From Salegentibacter sp. (GTDB lineage: Bacteria; Bacteroidota; Bacteroidia; Flavobacteriales; Flavobacteriaceae): a DNA stretch of 64,000 bases. Below the pieces are notes generated by a model. It did no database searches and was not told the origin of the DNA. It saw nothing but the letters and a program-made list of their open reading frames with translations. Of this stretch, positions 27,319 through 36,746 are shown piece by piece (position 1 is the stretch's first letter; each line of letters starts with the position of its first letter). The stretch spans positions 1 through 64,000 of the forward strand of contig JAGXIH010000024.1 in NCBI GenBank assembly GCA_024635795.1, written 5' to 3'. The position numbers and the translations under genes are program-made.

Positions 27319-29052
27319 TCAGTTTTGTTCAAGAGTGGAGGTATCCCCTTCAGGTAATCCCAGTTCCCGGGCCTTTAATAATCGGCGCAGGATCTTTCCA
27401 CTGCGGGTCTTGGGTATACTCTCTGTAAATTCTATTTCTTTTGGAGCTACAGCCGGCCCAAGATGCTTGCGGGCAAAGCCTGTGATCTCCAGTTTCATTT
27501 CTTCGTTTGCCTGGTTTCCAGGTTTAAGGACTATAAAAGCCTTTACCAGCTCACCGATTGAGGCTTCGGGTTTTCCTATCACTGCGGCTTCTGCGATGGC
27601 CGGATGCCTCATCAAAGTGCTTTCCACCTCAAAAGGACCAACCATATGGCCGGAGGTTTTTATGATATCGTCTGCCCTGCCGATGAACCAGAAATACCCA
27701 TCGGCGTCTTTTTTGGCCAGGTCGCCGGTAAGGTACCAGTCCCCCGAAAAACATTTATTATAGCGTTCTTCTTCATGCAGGTAGGCGCGGAACAGGGAAG
27801 GAAATCCTTTTTGCAACACCAGATGTCCCTCTTTTCCCGGTTCTTCGATGAGCTTCAATCCATCTTCTGTCACTTCGGCCAGGGCGGCTTCCACTCCGGG
27901 AAGAGGTTTCCCCATGGAGCCGGGCCTTACTTCCAGGGAAGGATAATTGGCGATCATGATTCCGCCGGTTTCGGTTTGCCACCAGTTGTCCAGAATGGGA
28001 ATACCGAAGCTGCGTTCCCCCCAGAGCACAGCTTTGGTACTAAGTGGCTCTCCCACGCTTAAAATGACGCGCAGAGCACTCAGATTAAATTTTTCGCCGG
28101 GTTTTATTTCCATCCGCATCAGCCTTCTGATGGCCGTAGGAGCGGTATACCAGATATTTATTTTTTGTTCCTCCAGGACAGAATACCAGCGCAGGGCATC
28201 AAATTCCTCCTGATCTACAATAGAAGTAACACCGTTGACCAGGGGTGCAATTATTCCATAAGAAGTACCGGTAACCCAACCGGGATCGGCCGTACACCAG
28301 AATAGATCTCCGGGATGGAAATCCAGTACGTATTTTCCCGTGATATAATGGGTAAGTATGGCTTTATGCACATGCAAGGCCCCTTTAGGCATTCCGGTCG
28401 TGCCACTTGTAAAATGTAGCAGAGCGGAATCTTCAGGCGCCGTGGGTGGGATCTTATAGTCGGACGAAGCCTCTTTCATAAGCAAGGACCAGGAAAGTAC
28501 TTTTTCTGATCGATGTTCCTCCAAATCGTTGAGGATTATATATCTCAGGGAAGGGAGCCTTTCTTCCAGTTGTTTTACTGTTCTCTCATATAATGCTGAA
28601 GTAGTGACCAGGATTTTCGCGTCTCCTTTATGCAGTCTTTGAAAAACCGGTTCAGGCCCGAAAACCGAAAAGAGCGGACAAAATACCGCTGTGGTCTTCA
28701 GTGTTCCCAGGGCAGTGATATAAAGGGATGGTATCCTGCCGGCCAGAGAAAAGACAGTTTCCCCTTTCTGAATCCCCAAGGAACTAAGCACATTGGCAAA
28801 TCTGGAAGTTTCTTCCTTTAAGCGGGAATAGCTGTAGTCCAGTTGACTCCTGTCTTTTTGAATAAACCGGAAAGCCACTGTATCTTTTAAAGCTCCGGAG
28901 GCGTGAATGTCAACGGCCAGATGTGCGATATTAATTCCGCCTTTTCCTTTATCCGAAACCAGTTCCTTTTCAATATTCTCCCAGGAAAAGGAAGTCCGTT
29001 CGCTGTTATAATCGGCGAGGTTGTAGCTTGTTTTATTTACGGTGGAACCCAT
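27319..29052 (-). CDS. AMP-forming acyl-CoA synthetase, acetyl-CoA synthetase-like
   Basis: This 577-residue adenylate-forming enzyme has the A3 loop HFTSGTTGMPKG (about residues 212-223), the A5 region WWQTETGG, the hinge A8 (YLTGDLAKKDADGYFWFIGR) and the C-terminal lysine in PKTRSGKILRRLL. The W-x-T-E-T motif and overall layout fit AcsA-like short or medium acyl-CoA synthetases. It heads the operon with E1, E2 and ACP, so it may activate an acid to acyl-CoA or load the ACP. It starts at ATG 29052, with a repeat-rich region upstream. Confidence 0.9.
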   Translation of the reverse strand: MGSTVNKTSYNLADYNSERTSFSWENIEKELVSDKGKGGINIAHLAVDIHASGALKDTVAFRFIQKDRSQLDYSYSRLKEETSRFANVLSSLGIQKGETVFSLAGRIPSLYITALGTLKTTAVFCPLFSVFGPEPVFQRLHKGDAKILVTTSALYERTVKQLEERLPSLRYIILNDLEEHRSEKVLSWSLLMKEASSDYKIPPTAPEDSALLHFTSGTTGMPKGALHVHKAILTHYITGKYVLDFHPGDLFWCTADPGWVTGTSYGIIAPLVNGVTSIVDQEEFDALRWYSVLEEQKINIWYTAPTAIRRLMRMEIKPGEKFNLSALRVILSVGEPLSTKAVLWGERSFGIPILDNWWQTETGGIMIANYPSLEVRPGSMGKPLPGVEAALAEVTEDGLKLIEEPGKEGHLVLQKGFPSLFRAYLHEEERYNKCFSGDWYLTGDLAKKDADGYFWFIGRADDIIKTSGHMVGPFEVESTLMRHPAIAEAAVIGKPEASIGELVKAFIVLKPGNQANEEMKLEITGFARKHLGPAVAPKEIEFTESIPKTRSGKILRRLLKARELGLPEGDTSTLEQN

Positions 29053-29326
29053 AGCCTTTAAAATTTTGAGACTATCAAATTAGCTACTAAGGACTTGAAA
29101 AACAATGATATTTGTCAGGGGAATCCGGTTCTGGGTTCTCCGTCCCGAGAGCCATCGGGATGGGTTGTGGGTTTTGCGGTTTCTTTTTTTGAGGCGGGGA
29201 ATCTCTTAGGCTGGCTGTCATTATTCTGAAAAGGGCGAACATTCACAGCTCACTCATATGAGATCCTGAGTCAAGCCTGCCTCGCCGGTCAGGCAGGCTC
29301 TGGATGACGTTTGTAATGAAGATAGC

Positions 29327-29449
29327 GTCATTCCGTTCCGATAACCTTCGGAATTGAGCCGGAATCTCATAATCTAACTCCTTTTTATTCAATGTCTTAC
29401 TTAATAAGCCCACTCGGACGAGATTTATCACTGGGTTTGAAATGACAAA
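29327..29449. repeat. Palindromic intergenic repeat, 123 bp
   Basis: The left arm GTCATTCCG ... GGAATCTCATAA, the middle CTCCTTTTTATTCAATGTC and the right arm GAGATTTATCACTGGGTTTG then AAATGACAAA match the unit at 20020 in plan and exact length. Confidence 0.75.
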
Positions 29450-29490
29450 TCCTGTGGGTTGTGAATTTGTTTTATGAGTTTAGGTTCCTT

Positions 29491-29613
29491 TTGTCATTCG
29501 GATGGAGCGAGGCAGGGGTGACTAGGAATCTCATAAGGCTGCTCCTTTTTTGTTCAAGGTTATACTTCAAAAGCTCACTCATATGGGATTTCTCACTGCG
29601 TTCGAAATGACAA
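29491..29613. repeat. Palindromic intergenic repeat, 123 bp
   Basis: TTGTCATTCGGATGGAGCGA ... GGAATCTCATAAGG, CTCCTTTTTTGTTCAAGG, then GGGATTTCTCACTGCGTTCG and AAATGACAAA: the second full unit here, 41 bases from the previous one. The spacer between the two (GGGTTGTGAATTTGTTTTAT and on) reappears at about 46438, so the flanks are part of a larger mosaic. Confidence 0.75.
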
Positions 29614-29680
29614 ATCAATTGAATTGAGGTTGGAAAGTATAAATGTTAAGCCTTAGAATAGTAAATATTCAGCGTAAAAA

Positions 29681-29713
29681 AAGGGTTCAACCTTTAAAAT
29701 TAGTTAAACCCTT
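29681..29713 (-). terminator. Intrinsic terminator of the polysaccharide operon
   Basis: An 11-bp stem (AAGGGTTCAAC / GTTAAACCCTT, one mismatch) followed on the minus strand by a run of seven T. It lies 28 bases beyond the GH3 stop and should end the susC-to-GH3 transcript. Confidence 0.8.
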
Positions 29714-29740
29714 AATCAACAGAAGGTATTTTTAGGAATA

Positions 29741-32056
29741 TTATTTTTTCAAATGAATGCTCTTCTTGAGATAGTTTACAGAGATCTCGAATTCTCCGGG
29801 CTCTGCGATTGTTTCTCCTTGAGCATTAACCGATGCCAGGACGGAGGTGTTGAAGTTAAATTCAATAGTTTTAGTTTCTCCCGGAGCAAGTTCAAGTTTT
29901 TTAAACTTTCGGAGTCTTTTTACATCGGGAGTGATCTCTGAAGAATACAGATCGGAGCTGTAAACTTCAATTACTTCTTTTCCACTGCGGCTTCCCGTGT
30001 TGGATACCTTTACACTTACGGTAAAAGTATCGTTCTGGGTAATTTCGCTCTTGTCGATTTGAAGGTCTGAAACTTCAAAATCGGTGTAACTAAGTCCGAA
30101 TCCAAAAGGATACTGCGGATTAAAATCGGCTTCATAATTATAAACCCCTTCGGCTTTGGTCTGTTCTTCGGAAGGTTTATGAATATATGGGATCAGGGCA
30201 TTAGGATAACGAGGGTAGGTATAAGGCAGTTTTCCGGATGGGTTGATATCCCCAAATAAAATATCTGCCAGTGCATCGCCACCAAAATTCCCCGGAAGGT
30301 AAGTTTGCACCACCGCATCCATTTCCTGTTCAAAATTGCTGATTATTCTTGGGCGACCTTCGTTCAAAATAAGAATTACCGGTTTGCCAGTCGCTGCGAG
30401 CTCTTTTGCAAGTTTGGTCTGCAGATCGGAGATATAAAGATCATTGAGATCACCCGGTTTTTCTGTATATGAATTCTCCCCAAGGATGAGCAAAATGTAA
30501 TCAACATTTTCTGCTTGTTTAACCGCATCAGCAATGCCGGCATCCTCTTCTTCAAAGTACTTACCGTCATTTTTATAATTTACTCCCGCTTCGAAGATCA
30601 CGTTTTCTTTCCCAATCTTATTTTTTACCGCCTCTAAAATTGTGTTATAATCTTCAGCAAATTCGGGTGTCTTTTCACCTTGCCAGGAATAGGTCCAGGC
30701 TCCATTAAGTGTTCTCATGGAGTTGGCATTTGGGCCCGTCACCAAAACTTTTATATCTTTTTCAAGAGGAAGCACATCGCTTTCATTTTTCAAGAGGGTG
30801 ATTGATTCCGCAGCCATATTGAATGCTTCCTGTTCAAATTCTTTACTTCCAAATTTCGGGTAATCTTTATAATGTGTAACCGGAACTTCAAATAGGTTGA
30901 GGGCGAGTTTTACTTTCAGAATTCTATTTACCGCATCATCAATACGGGACTCCTTAATCTCACCTTCTTTTACCAATTCCAGCAGGTTATCTACAAAACG
31001 CTCATATTTATATGGAACCATAGACATGTCAATACCCGCGTTAACAGCCATTTTAATGGCTTCCTTGTCATTTTTAGCCACCCGATCCCTGCGGTACAGA
31101 TTTTCGATATCAGTCCAATCTGTAACTACCAGGCCTTCAAAATTCAATTCTTCTTTTAGAAGTTTTGTAAGCAATTCGTAATTAGCGTGTACCGGTTTCC
31201 CGTTAATGAGGCCGGAATTGATCATAATTGTATGGGAGCCCGCATCTATTGCCGCCTTAAAAGCCGGCAGATGGTATTCTCTTAAAACATCATCGGGAAT
31301 ATAGGCCGGAGTTCTGTCTTTTCCTGAAGTTACCGCATGATAGCCGAGGAAGTGTTTCATTGTTGAAGCCAGATGGTGAGGATGACCGATATTATTATCT
31401 TCTCCTTCATATCCATCTATCATGGCTACCCCGAGCACCGAAGTGAGGTAGGGGTCTTCCCCAAATGATTCCCACATACGGGAGAACCTTGGATCCATCC
31501 CTAAATCTAATACCGGCGAGAAATTCCACGGAATCCCGCTGGCCCTGGTCTCGTAGGCGGTTATTTGAGCTCCCTTTTTTACCAGTTCAGGATTCCGGCT
31601 GGCAGCCTGCCCAATTTGCTGGGGAAACATGGTAGCACCTACGGTATAGGTAGCACCATGAATTTCATCTACTCCGTAAATAATTGGAATATTCAGCTCG
31701 TTTTCTTCTGAATTGATCTCCTGAATTTCAGAAATGATCTCATACCATTTTTGCCGGGGGAGTGCCCTGTTGTTTGCAGTGTTGAGAAAAGAGCCCACTT
31801 TGTATTGGGAAACCGCTTTTCTCACCAGTTCCTTATCAAGATTAAAGGGTTCAAAACTGGAATAAATGTCTTCGCCTTCACCAATCACATCAAGAGTGAC
31901 CTGAGTCATTTGGCCTACTTTTTCTTCCAGCGTCATTTTCGACAGTATGTCGCTGGCCTTTTCTTCTATCTCTGCCGGAGTAGGCTGTTCCTGGGCAGAG
32001 ATATTAAACCCGGCCAGTATAATTCCTGCAGCAAGTATTATCTTTTTTATCTTCAT
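29741..32056 (-). CDS. GH3 family beta-glucosidase (BglX-like)
   Basis: This 771-residue exported enzyme (signal ending near NISAQE) has the GH3 N-terminal barrel (MTLEEKVGQMTQVTLDVIGE, GVDEIHGATYTVGATMFPQQ, KHFLGYHAVTSGKDR), the nucleophile Asp313 in GLVVTDWTDIENL, the alpha/beta sandwich domain (LLILGENSYTEKPGDLNDL) and the C-terminal fibronectin-III-like domain. It would release glucose from short beta-gluco-oligosaccharides, probably in the periplasm. It is the last gene of the PUL, 11 bases after the GH30 stop. Confidence 0.95.
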   Translation of the reverse strand: MKIKKIILAAGIILAGFNISAQEQPTPAEIEEKASDILSKMTLEEKVGQMTQVTLDVIGEGEDIYSSFEPFNLDKELVRKAVSQYKVGSFLNTANNRALPRQKWYEIISEIQEINSEENELNIPIIYGVDEIHGATYTVGATMFPQQIGQAASRNPELVKKGAQITAYETRASGIPWNFSPVLDLGMDPRFSRMWESFGEDPYLTSVLGVAMIDGYEGEDNNIGHPHHLASTMKHFLGYHAVTSGKDRTPAYIPDDVLREYHLPAFKAAIDAGSHTIMINSGLINGKPVHANYELLTKLLKEELNFEGLVVTDWTDIENLYRRDRVAKNDKEAIKMAVNAGIDMSMVPYKYERFVDNLLELVKEGEIKESRIDDAVNRILKVKLALNLFEVPVTHYKDYPKFGSKEFEQEAFNMAAESITLLKNESDVLPLEKDIKVLVTGPNANSMRTLNGAWTYSWQGEKTPEFAEDYNTILEAVKNKIGKENVIFEAGVNYKNDGKYFEEEDAGIADAVKQAENVDYILLILGENSYTEKPGDLNDLYISDLQTKLAKELAATGKPVILILNEGRPRIISNFEQEMDAVVQTYLPGNFGGDALADILFGDINPSGKLPYTYPRYPNALIPYIHKPSEEQTKAEGVYNYEADFNPQYPFGFGLSYTDFEVSDLQIDKSEITQNDTFTVSVKVSNTGSRSGKEVIEVYSSDLYSSEITPDVKRLRKFKKLELAPGETKTIEFNFNTSVLASVNAQGETIAEPGEFEISVNYLKKSIHLKK

Positions 32057-32067
32057 AGTCGTTTATC

Positions 32068-33489
32068 TTAAAAATTTAGGGTAGCCACAGAATTTCCAGG
32101 GAGTGCAACATTAAAGCTCTTTTCTCCAATTTCGATAGCTAAATTCTTTTGCCCCTCATTTTTATTCTGAAGTATTATCACCACATTTCCTTCGGGAGAA
32201 AGAAAGGCAACGTTTGGCAAATCTTCAGGCATATTTGAGTCTACCCGAACAGCGCCGGGGCGAACAAATTTGGAAGCCTGAGCTATAATATAGTATGCCG
32301 GTTCCCTGGTTACTTCATCGCCGGTTATCGTGATGGCGCCAAGACAACGGTCACAGCCTCCACGGTCGGTGTGAGGTTCCTGATTTTCATCGGCAGCAAG
32401 GTTCCATTCCAAAACGTTTCTGCTCCAGTTTCTGGTCGCGCCAATGATGAGGTTTTCGGTATGCCATTCCATTTCCTGTGCAAAATTCCCGGGAGCTCCC
32501 ACCCATTGTTCGGTGAAATAAATATGTTTATCGGGGTGAGCTTCGTGTACCTGGGAAAGCGCGCTGATATCTCCTCCATACAGGTGAAAAGCGGACCCAT
32601 CTACATACTGTGCAGCTTCAGGATCATCAAGTATAGAAATGGGATAATCGGGACGATCGGCGTTATGATCGTAAAGGATAATCTTGGTGTCAATACCATG
32701 TTCCTCAAACAGGGGACCTAAATGATCTTTTATAAACACAGCTTGATCTTCAGCCAGCATCAAAAGACTTGGATTATTCCCGGGATGTAAAGGTTCATTC
32801 TGGATGGTGATGGCATCTATAGTGATTCCTTCCTGCGCCATCGCCTGAATGTATTTTACAAAATACATGGCATATGCCGGGTAGTATTCCTCTTTAAGGC
32901 TGCCTCCGCGGGTATCTCCATTATCTTTCATCCAAACCGGAGGAGACCAGGGAGAGCCCAGTATTTTAATATCAGGAGCAATCTCAAGAATCTCTTTCAA
33001 TACTGGAATGAGGTGAAGTGTGTCATTAGCCAGGGAAAATTTCTCAAGCTGTTCATCTGTTTTTCCTTCTTCCAGGTCATTATAGGAAAACGGAGCCTCG
33101 CCAAGATCGGATGCACCGATGCTTAGCCGAAGATAACTTACTCCGATCTCGTCCTGCTCGGTGCCAAAAAGTTCCTGTAAGAGTTCATTTCTGGCCGAAT
33201 CACTCATCTGATTTATATGCAAGGCACTTCCGCCGGTAAGGGTATACCCAAAACCGTCTATCTCCTGAAATTTCTGAGAGGTATCAACTATTATAGTTGC
33301 CTGTGCCTGGAAATCATTTTCCTTATCGGAAGTAAGCTCTCTTTTTTCAAGGAGAGATTTTTCATCAAGGCTTGTGAGCCACATTTCCGGTTCATCCGGA
33401 CTATTTTCTTCCTCGTTCTTCTGATCACAGGCTAATATCGTGAAGAGCATTAGCATCAGAAGAATGGGTTTATTTAAGGGTTTGTACAT
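32068..33489 (-). CDS. GH30 family glycosidase, lipoprotein (probable endo-beta-1,6-glucanase)
   Basis: This protein of 473 residues is counted from ATG 33489 (MYKPLNKPILLMLMLFTILA, lipid Cys at 21). A TTG at 33516 is in frame but lies inside a hairpin loop. The GH30 barrel shows the acid/base Glu232 (IQNEPLHPG) and nucleophile Glu327 (YFTEQW). Further hallmarks are IDGFGYTLTGGSALHI, GSPWSPPVWMKDNG and the side beta-domain at the C-terminus. Close relatives act on beta-1,6-glucan or glucosylceramide; the PUL context favours the glucan. It is paralogous to the GH30 at 35296. Confidence 0.93.
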   Translation of the reverse strand: MYKPLNKPILLMLMLFTILACDQKNEEENSPDEPEMWLTSLDEKSLLEKRELTSDKENDFQAQATIIVDTSQKFQEIDGFGYTLTGGSALHINQMSDSARNELLQELFGTEQDEIGVSYLRLSIGASDLGEAPFSYNDLEEGKTDEQLEKFSLANDTLHLIPVLKEILEIAPDIKILGSPWSPPVWMKDNGDTRGGSLKEEYYPAYAMYFVKYIQAMAQEGITIDAITIQNEPLHPGNNPSLLMLAEDQAVFIKDHLGPLFEEHGIDTKIILYDHNADRPDYPISILDDPEAAQYVDGSAFHLYGGDISALSQVHEAHPDKHIYFTEQWVGAPGNFAQEMEWHTENLIIGATRNWSRNVLEWNLAADENQEPHTDRGGCDRCLGAITITGDEVTREPAYYIIAQASKFVRPGAVRVDSNMPEDLPNVAFLSPEGNVVIILQNKNEGQKNLAIEIGEKSFNVALPGNSVATLNF

Positions 33490-33505
33490 TTCAATAGGGA
33501 TAAAA

Positions 33506-33528
33506 GATGCCGCCAAAATAGCGGCATC
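33506..33528 (-). terminator. Intra-operon hairpin with U-run (attenuating terminator)
   Basis: On the minus strand GATGCCGC-TATTTTG-GCGGCATC is a perfect 8-bp GC-rich stem followed directly by TTTTATCCC, between the SusE-like gene and the distal GH30. It would lower expression of the last two enzymes relative to the surface proteins. Confidence 0.65.
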
Positions 33529-33552
33529 TGTCTAATTATTAATAAAGGCTAA

Positions 33553-35265
33553 TTACTGCAATATGAATTCGTAGGTCCCGGTCTCATAATCATTGGTCAC
33601 CTCGATATTCACCTCGTATGTTCCGGAGGTTGTAATATTGGTGAAGTTAGGGCCACCATTGGTCATTGTTCCTGACAAAGCATCAGGATCGTCCGCACCT
33701 AATTGAATATCCCAGGGAGAGTTAAATTTCAGGTTGTAACCTGCTTCCAGAACCTGAGTAGTGGTAAATTTATGCGGATGCACATAGGTCATAAGGAACT
33801 CGTCCCTACTATCCCAGCCGCCGCCTTCTTCGTCCCAATGGAATAATTTTATGTTGTAATATTTCCAGTTTACGACTCCCGTAGCAAAATTAAATTCAAG
33901 ACTGTAAGCCTGATCTCTTGCAGGGGAAATATCTCCAGGGCTTTCCAGAAGTCCGGGACTGCCGAAAGCTGAATCCCCATCAGGGTTGCTGGTTTCTCCT
34001 ATTATTCCGTCCAGCGAATAGGCTGTTCCAGTACCATCTATAGCGCTGTTAAGCTCATAGGTTACTTCGGCCTGAAGCGGGATATAGGTGCCAGACATAA
34101 ATTTATCGTCTTCTTTTTTGAATTCAAAAACTACCTCGCCATGGGCAAGAAGGTAAAGCGCATCGGGGGTTTCAGAAGGAGGATTGCTTACCTGGTTGCT
34201 TTCAAGGGAATAGGTGTATGTATCACCAGAAAGGTCTACAGTAACTGTATAATCTCCCGGAGCATCCAATGAGATATCTTCAATTTCGATACCGGCATCT
34301 CCTGCCTGAGATTCCATATAAATTTCATCCTGGGTACCAACAATTCTTTTAAAGAGGTACCCCCAGTCGCCATTCAGCCTGAAGAGGAATCCACCGGAAT
34401 TCAGAGAAAGCTGAGCTTCCCAAACACCATTAGCCTGGTATTCCAATGGTTCATCTCCACCCCAACCGGCAGCGATAACATCGCCAACAACACTTAGGTG
34501 GTCTATTTTCAAGAGATTATAAGTCCCTTCCGCAAGGTCTACAGTTAATCTGTATTCCCCGGTTTCAGCAACCATAATCGGATCTCCGTTTTTAACCAGG
34601 TTACCTTCGCTTCCTCCATAGATATGAGCAGGAAGTGAACTCTCGCTATAGATCTTAAAGCCCGCTCCTGCTTCCAGGTGAGTGTAGATCTCAAAAACAT
34701 TTGTGGCATTATTGTCCGCATCTTTTAACGACCTTAACGATAGGGCTTGGGAAAGATCGGAGCCTGCTTCTGTGGCCTCGCCTGAAAGGAACAATTGCTC
34801 AGGTAGGTATTCTGTTTCAAAGCGCTTTACGATTAATTCCGCAGAATCGGTAGTTTGTTTGTCTATACTTTTTGCGAGAACCGTTATTTCCAGGTCGACT
34901 TCTTTTCCTGCTTCAAAACCTGCATAAGATAGTGCAAGGTCCATCTCACGGGCGGTAAAACTTCCATTGGTATCCCGGCCTCCATTTTCTGAAGCTTTAC
35001 TAAGAAGAGGATCCTTATAATTTCCGGGTGTACTTAAGATAAGGGTATACCTCACTTGATATCTTTCAGTTGAAATTGCCGGATCCCAGGTGAATTCAAA
35101 GGTCTCGTCTGGTTGGTCTTCATTTAGGACCAGAGTTTCATTCGTGGTAAGTAAGGAAGGCTCACTAAGATCCCATTCTCCAATAGGGTCAAGGTTGTCT
35201 TCTTCACAGGAAAAAATAAATGCCAGCACCAGAAATGCGCTAAGGAGTATTTTTATTTTTTTCAT
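33553..35265 (-). CDS. SusE/SusF-like surface glycan-binding lipoprotein
   Basis: This 570-residue lipoprotein (lipid Cys at 20, LAFIFSCEEDN) has an N-terminal SusE Ig-like domain (about residues 35-150, with TFEFTWDPAISTERYQVRYT) and then three repeated SusF/SusE-type starch-binding-like modules (for example LFLSGEATEAGSDLSQALSL, LSVVGDVIAAGWGGDEPLEY, LYLLAHGEVVFEF). It should be exposed on the outer membrane and bind the glycan before uptake by SusCD. The sequence matches SusE in plan but the ligand is likely a beta-glucan. Confidence 0.88.
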   Translation of the reverse strand: MKKIKILLSAFLVLAFIFSCEEDNLDPIGEWDLSEPSLLTTNETLVLNEDQPDETFEFTWDPAISTERYQVRYTLILSTPGNYKDPLLSKASENGGRDTNGSFTAREMDLALSYAGFEAGKEVDLEITVLAKSIDKQTTDSAELIVKRFETEYLPEQLFLSGEATEAGSDLSQALSLRSLKDADNNATNVFEIYTHLEAGAGFKIYSESSLPAHIYGGSEGNLVKNGDPIMVAETGEYRLTVDLAEGTYNLLKIDHLSVVGDVIAAGWGGDEPLEYQANGVWEAQLSLNSGGFLFRLNGDWGYLFKRIVGTQDEIYMESQAGDAGIEIEDISLDAPGDYTVTVDLSGDTYTYSLESNQVSNPPSETPDALYLLAHGEVVFEFKKEDDKFMSGTYIPLQAEVTYELNSAIDGTGTAYSLDGIIGETSNPDGDSAFGSPGLLESPGDISPARDQAYSLEFNFATGVVNWKYYNIKLFHWDEEGGGWDSRDEFLMTYVHPHKFTTTQVLEAGYNLKFNSPWDIQLGADDPDALSGTMTNGGPNFTNITTSGTYEVNIEVTNDYETGTYEFILQ

Positions 35266-35295
35266 TTTATTGTTATTTAATAGTTTAATTTTTAT

Positions 35296-36744
35296 TTACC
35301 ACACAAGCGTTGATACTGAATTAGCTGTGCTGTTTATATTCAGGTATTTATCCCCGACCTGTACGTTTATACTTCTGTTCGAGGTAGTTTCATTCAGAAT
35401 TACCAGTGCAAGTGTACCATCAGGATTTTGAAAGGCCACATTATAGATCCCACCGCTTATTTGATTTGAAGCAATTCTACTAGCACCCGGCCTGACGAAT
35501 TTTGAGAAGTGAGCCAGGGCATAGAACTCTTCATTATAAATTATTTCTCCTGAAGATTGTATGGTAACTACACCTCTACAGTTCTGGCATCCATTATTGG
35601 TGGGGCCAGAATTTTCATCCAGAGCAAGGTTCCATAAAAGGGCAGTTTTTGACCAGTTTCGGGTGGTTCCTATAAAGATATTTTTGATATTCCATTTAAG
35701 ATTTTCACCAAAATCTGTGGCCCATTCCCCTCCGGAGATCTCTGTGAAATAGAGTCCTTTTTCAGGAAAAGCATTATGGACCTGAGACATAGCAGAGACA
35801 TCACCAGCATACGCGTGAAAAGCTGATCCGTCTACATACGGATATGCCTCTTCATCGCTGAGCACGGTGATGGGGTATTGGGGTTTGTCGAAATTATGAT
35901 CATAAGCAATGATCTTGGTTTCGATTCCTTCACTCTGGAAAAGCGGTCCAAGGTGGTCCTTTATAAATTCCACTTGTTCCTCGGCTTCCATTATCATAGT
36001 TGGATATTGCGCCTGATGTAAAGGCTCATTCTGTGGAGTTATCGCATCTATTTTTATCCCGTGGGAAGCATAGTTTTCGATATATTTCACAAAATATTGG
36101 GCATAGGTATTATACCATTCCTGTTTTAAACTTCCTCCATAAATGGAACCGTTGGTTTTCATCCAGGCCGGCGCACTCCATGGGCTTCCCATAATTTTAA
36201 TCTTGGGATAAACCTGCAGGATGTCTTTAAACACCGGAATCACATTTTTTTCATCTTCCTTTAAAGAAAAGTTATCCAAAGCAGCATCTGTTTCCCCAGA
36301 AGGCATGTCATTATATGTGAAATCCTGCAAGGAAAAATCGGAGGCGCCTATGCTCATACGCAAATAGGAAATTCCTATTCCGGTATTGGGGTTGAAAAGC
36401 TCCTTTAATAAGTCGCTCTTTTTACCGGAGGGCAACGCATTAATGAGATATGCTGAGGAGCCGGTAAGGGCAGCTCCAAAGCCTTCGATCTCCTGATATT
36501 TTTCAGCAGGATCGATAATAAGATCAGGGTCTGTGCTTAGGGCTTCTCCATAAATTTCCACAGCAGGCAGTTTATCCAGTAATTGGGTTCCTGCTGTATT
36601 GGTGGTCCAGATCTGGGCTTTCCCAATAACCTCTCCTCCGGGTTTAGACGGAGGAGGGAGTAGGGTTACCGGATCATCATCTGAACATTGGATATTCAAA
36701 AGACTCACAGAAAAGACAAATAATATTGCTATAATTCGGTTCAT
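35296..36744 (-). CDS. GH30 family glycosidase, lipoprotein (probable endo-beta-1,6-glucanase)
   Basis: This 482-residue lipoprotein (VSLLNIQCSDDDP, lipid Cys at 20) is a GH30 enzyme with acid/base Glu240 (PQNEPLHQ) and nucleophile Glu335 (YFTEISGGEWA). Other family blocks are IEGFGAALTGSSAYLINAL, YLRMSIGASDFSLQDFTYND and GSPWSAPAWMKTNG. It starts two bases before the SusD stop region and lies between SusD and SusE genes, so it is probably the surface endo-enzyme that cuts polymer outside the cell. About half its residues match the second GH30, which implies an old duplication. Confidence 0.93.
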   Translation of the reverse strand: MNRIIAILFVFSVSLLNIQCSDDDPVTLLPPPSKPGGEVIGKAQIWTTNTAGTQLLDKLPAVEIYGEALSTDPDLIIDPAEKYQEIEGFGAALTGSSAYLINALPSGKKSDLLKELFNPNTGIGISYLRMSIGASDFSLQDFTYNDMPSGETDAALDNFSLKEDEKNVIPVFKDILQVYPKIKIMGSPWSAPAWMKTNGSIYGGSLKQEWYNTYAQYFVKYIENYASHGIKIDAITPQNEPLHQAQYPTMIMEAEEQVEFIKDHLGPLFQSEGIETKIIAYDHNFDKPQYPITVLSDEEAYPYVDGSAFHAYAGDVSAMSQVHNAFPEKGLYFTEISGGEWATDFGENLKWNIKNIFIGTTRNWSKTALLWNLALDENSGPTNNGCQNCRGVVTIQSSGEIIYNEEFYALAHFSKFVRPGASRIASNQISGGIYNVAFQNPDGTLALVILNETTSNRSINVQVGDKYLNINSTANSVSTLVW

Positions 36745-36746
36745 TG

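Larger units (their letters stand above)
29053..29740. other. Repeat-rich intergenic region
   Basis: Between the ligase and the GH3 gene there is no coding sequence. It holds a half repeat near 29250-29310 interrupted by a GCCTGCC...GGCAGGC hairpin, two full 123-bp palindromic repeats, and the operon terminator at 29681. The ligase promoter must lie near the right edge of its gene but was not recognised. Confidence 0.6.
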
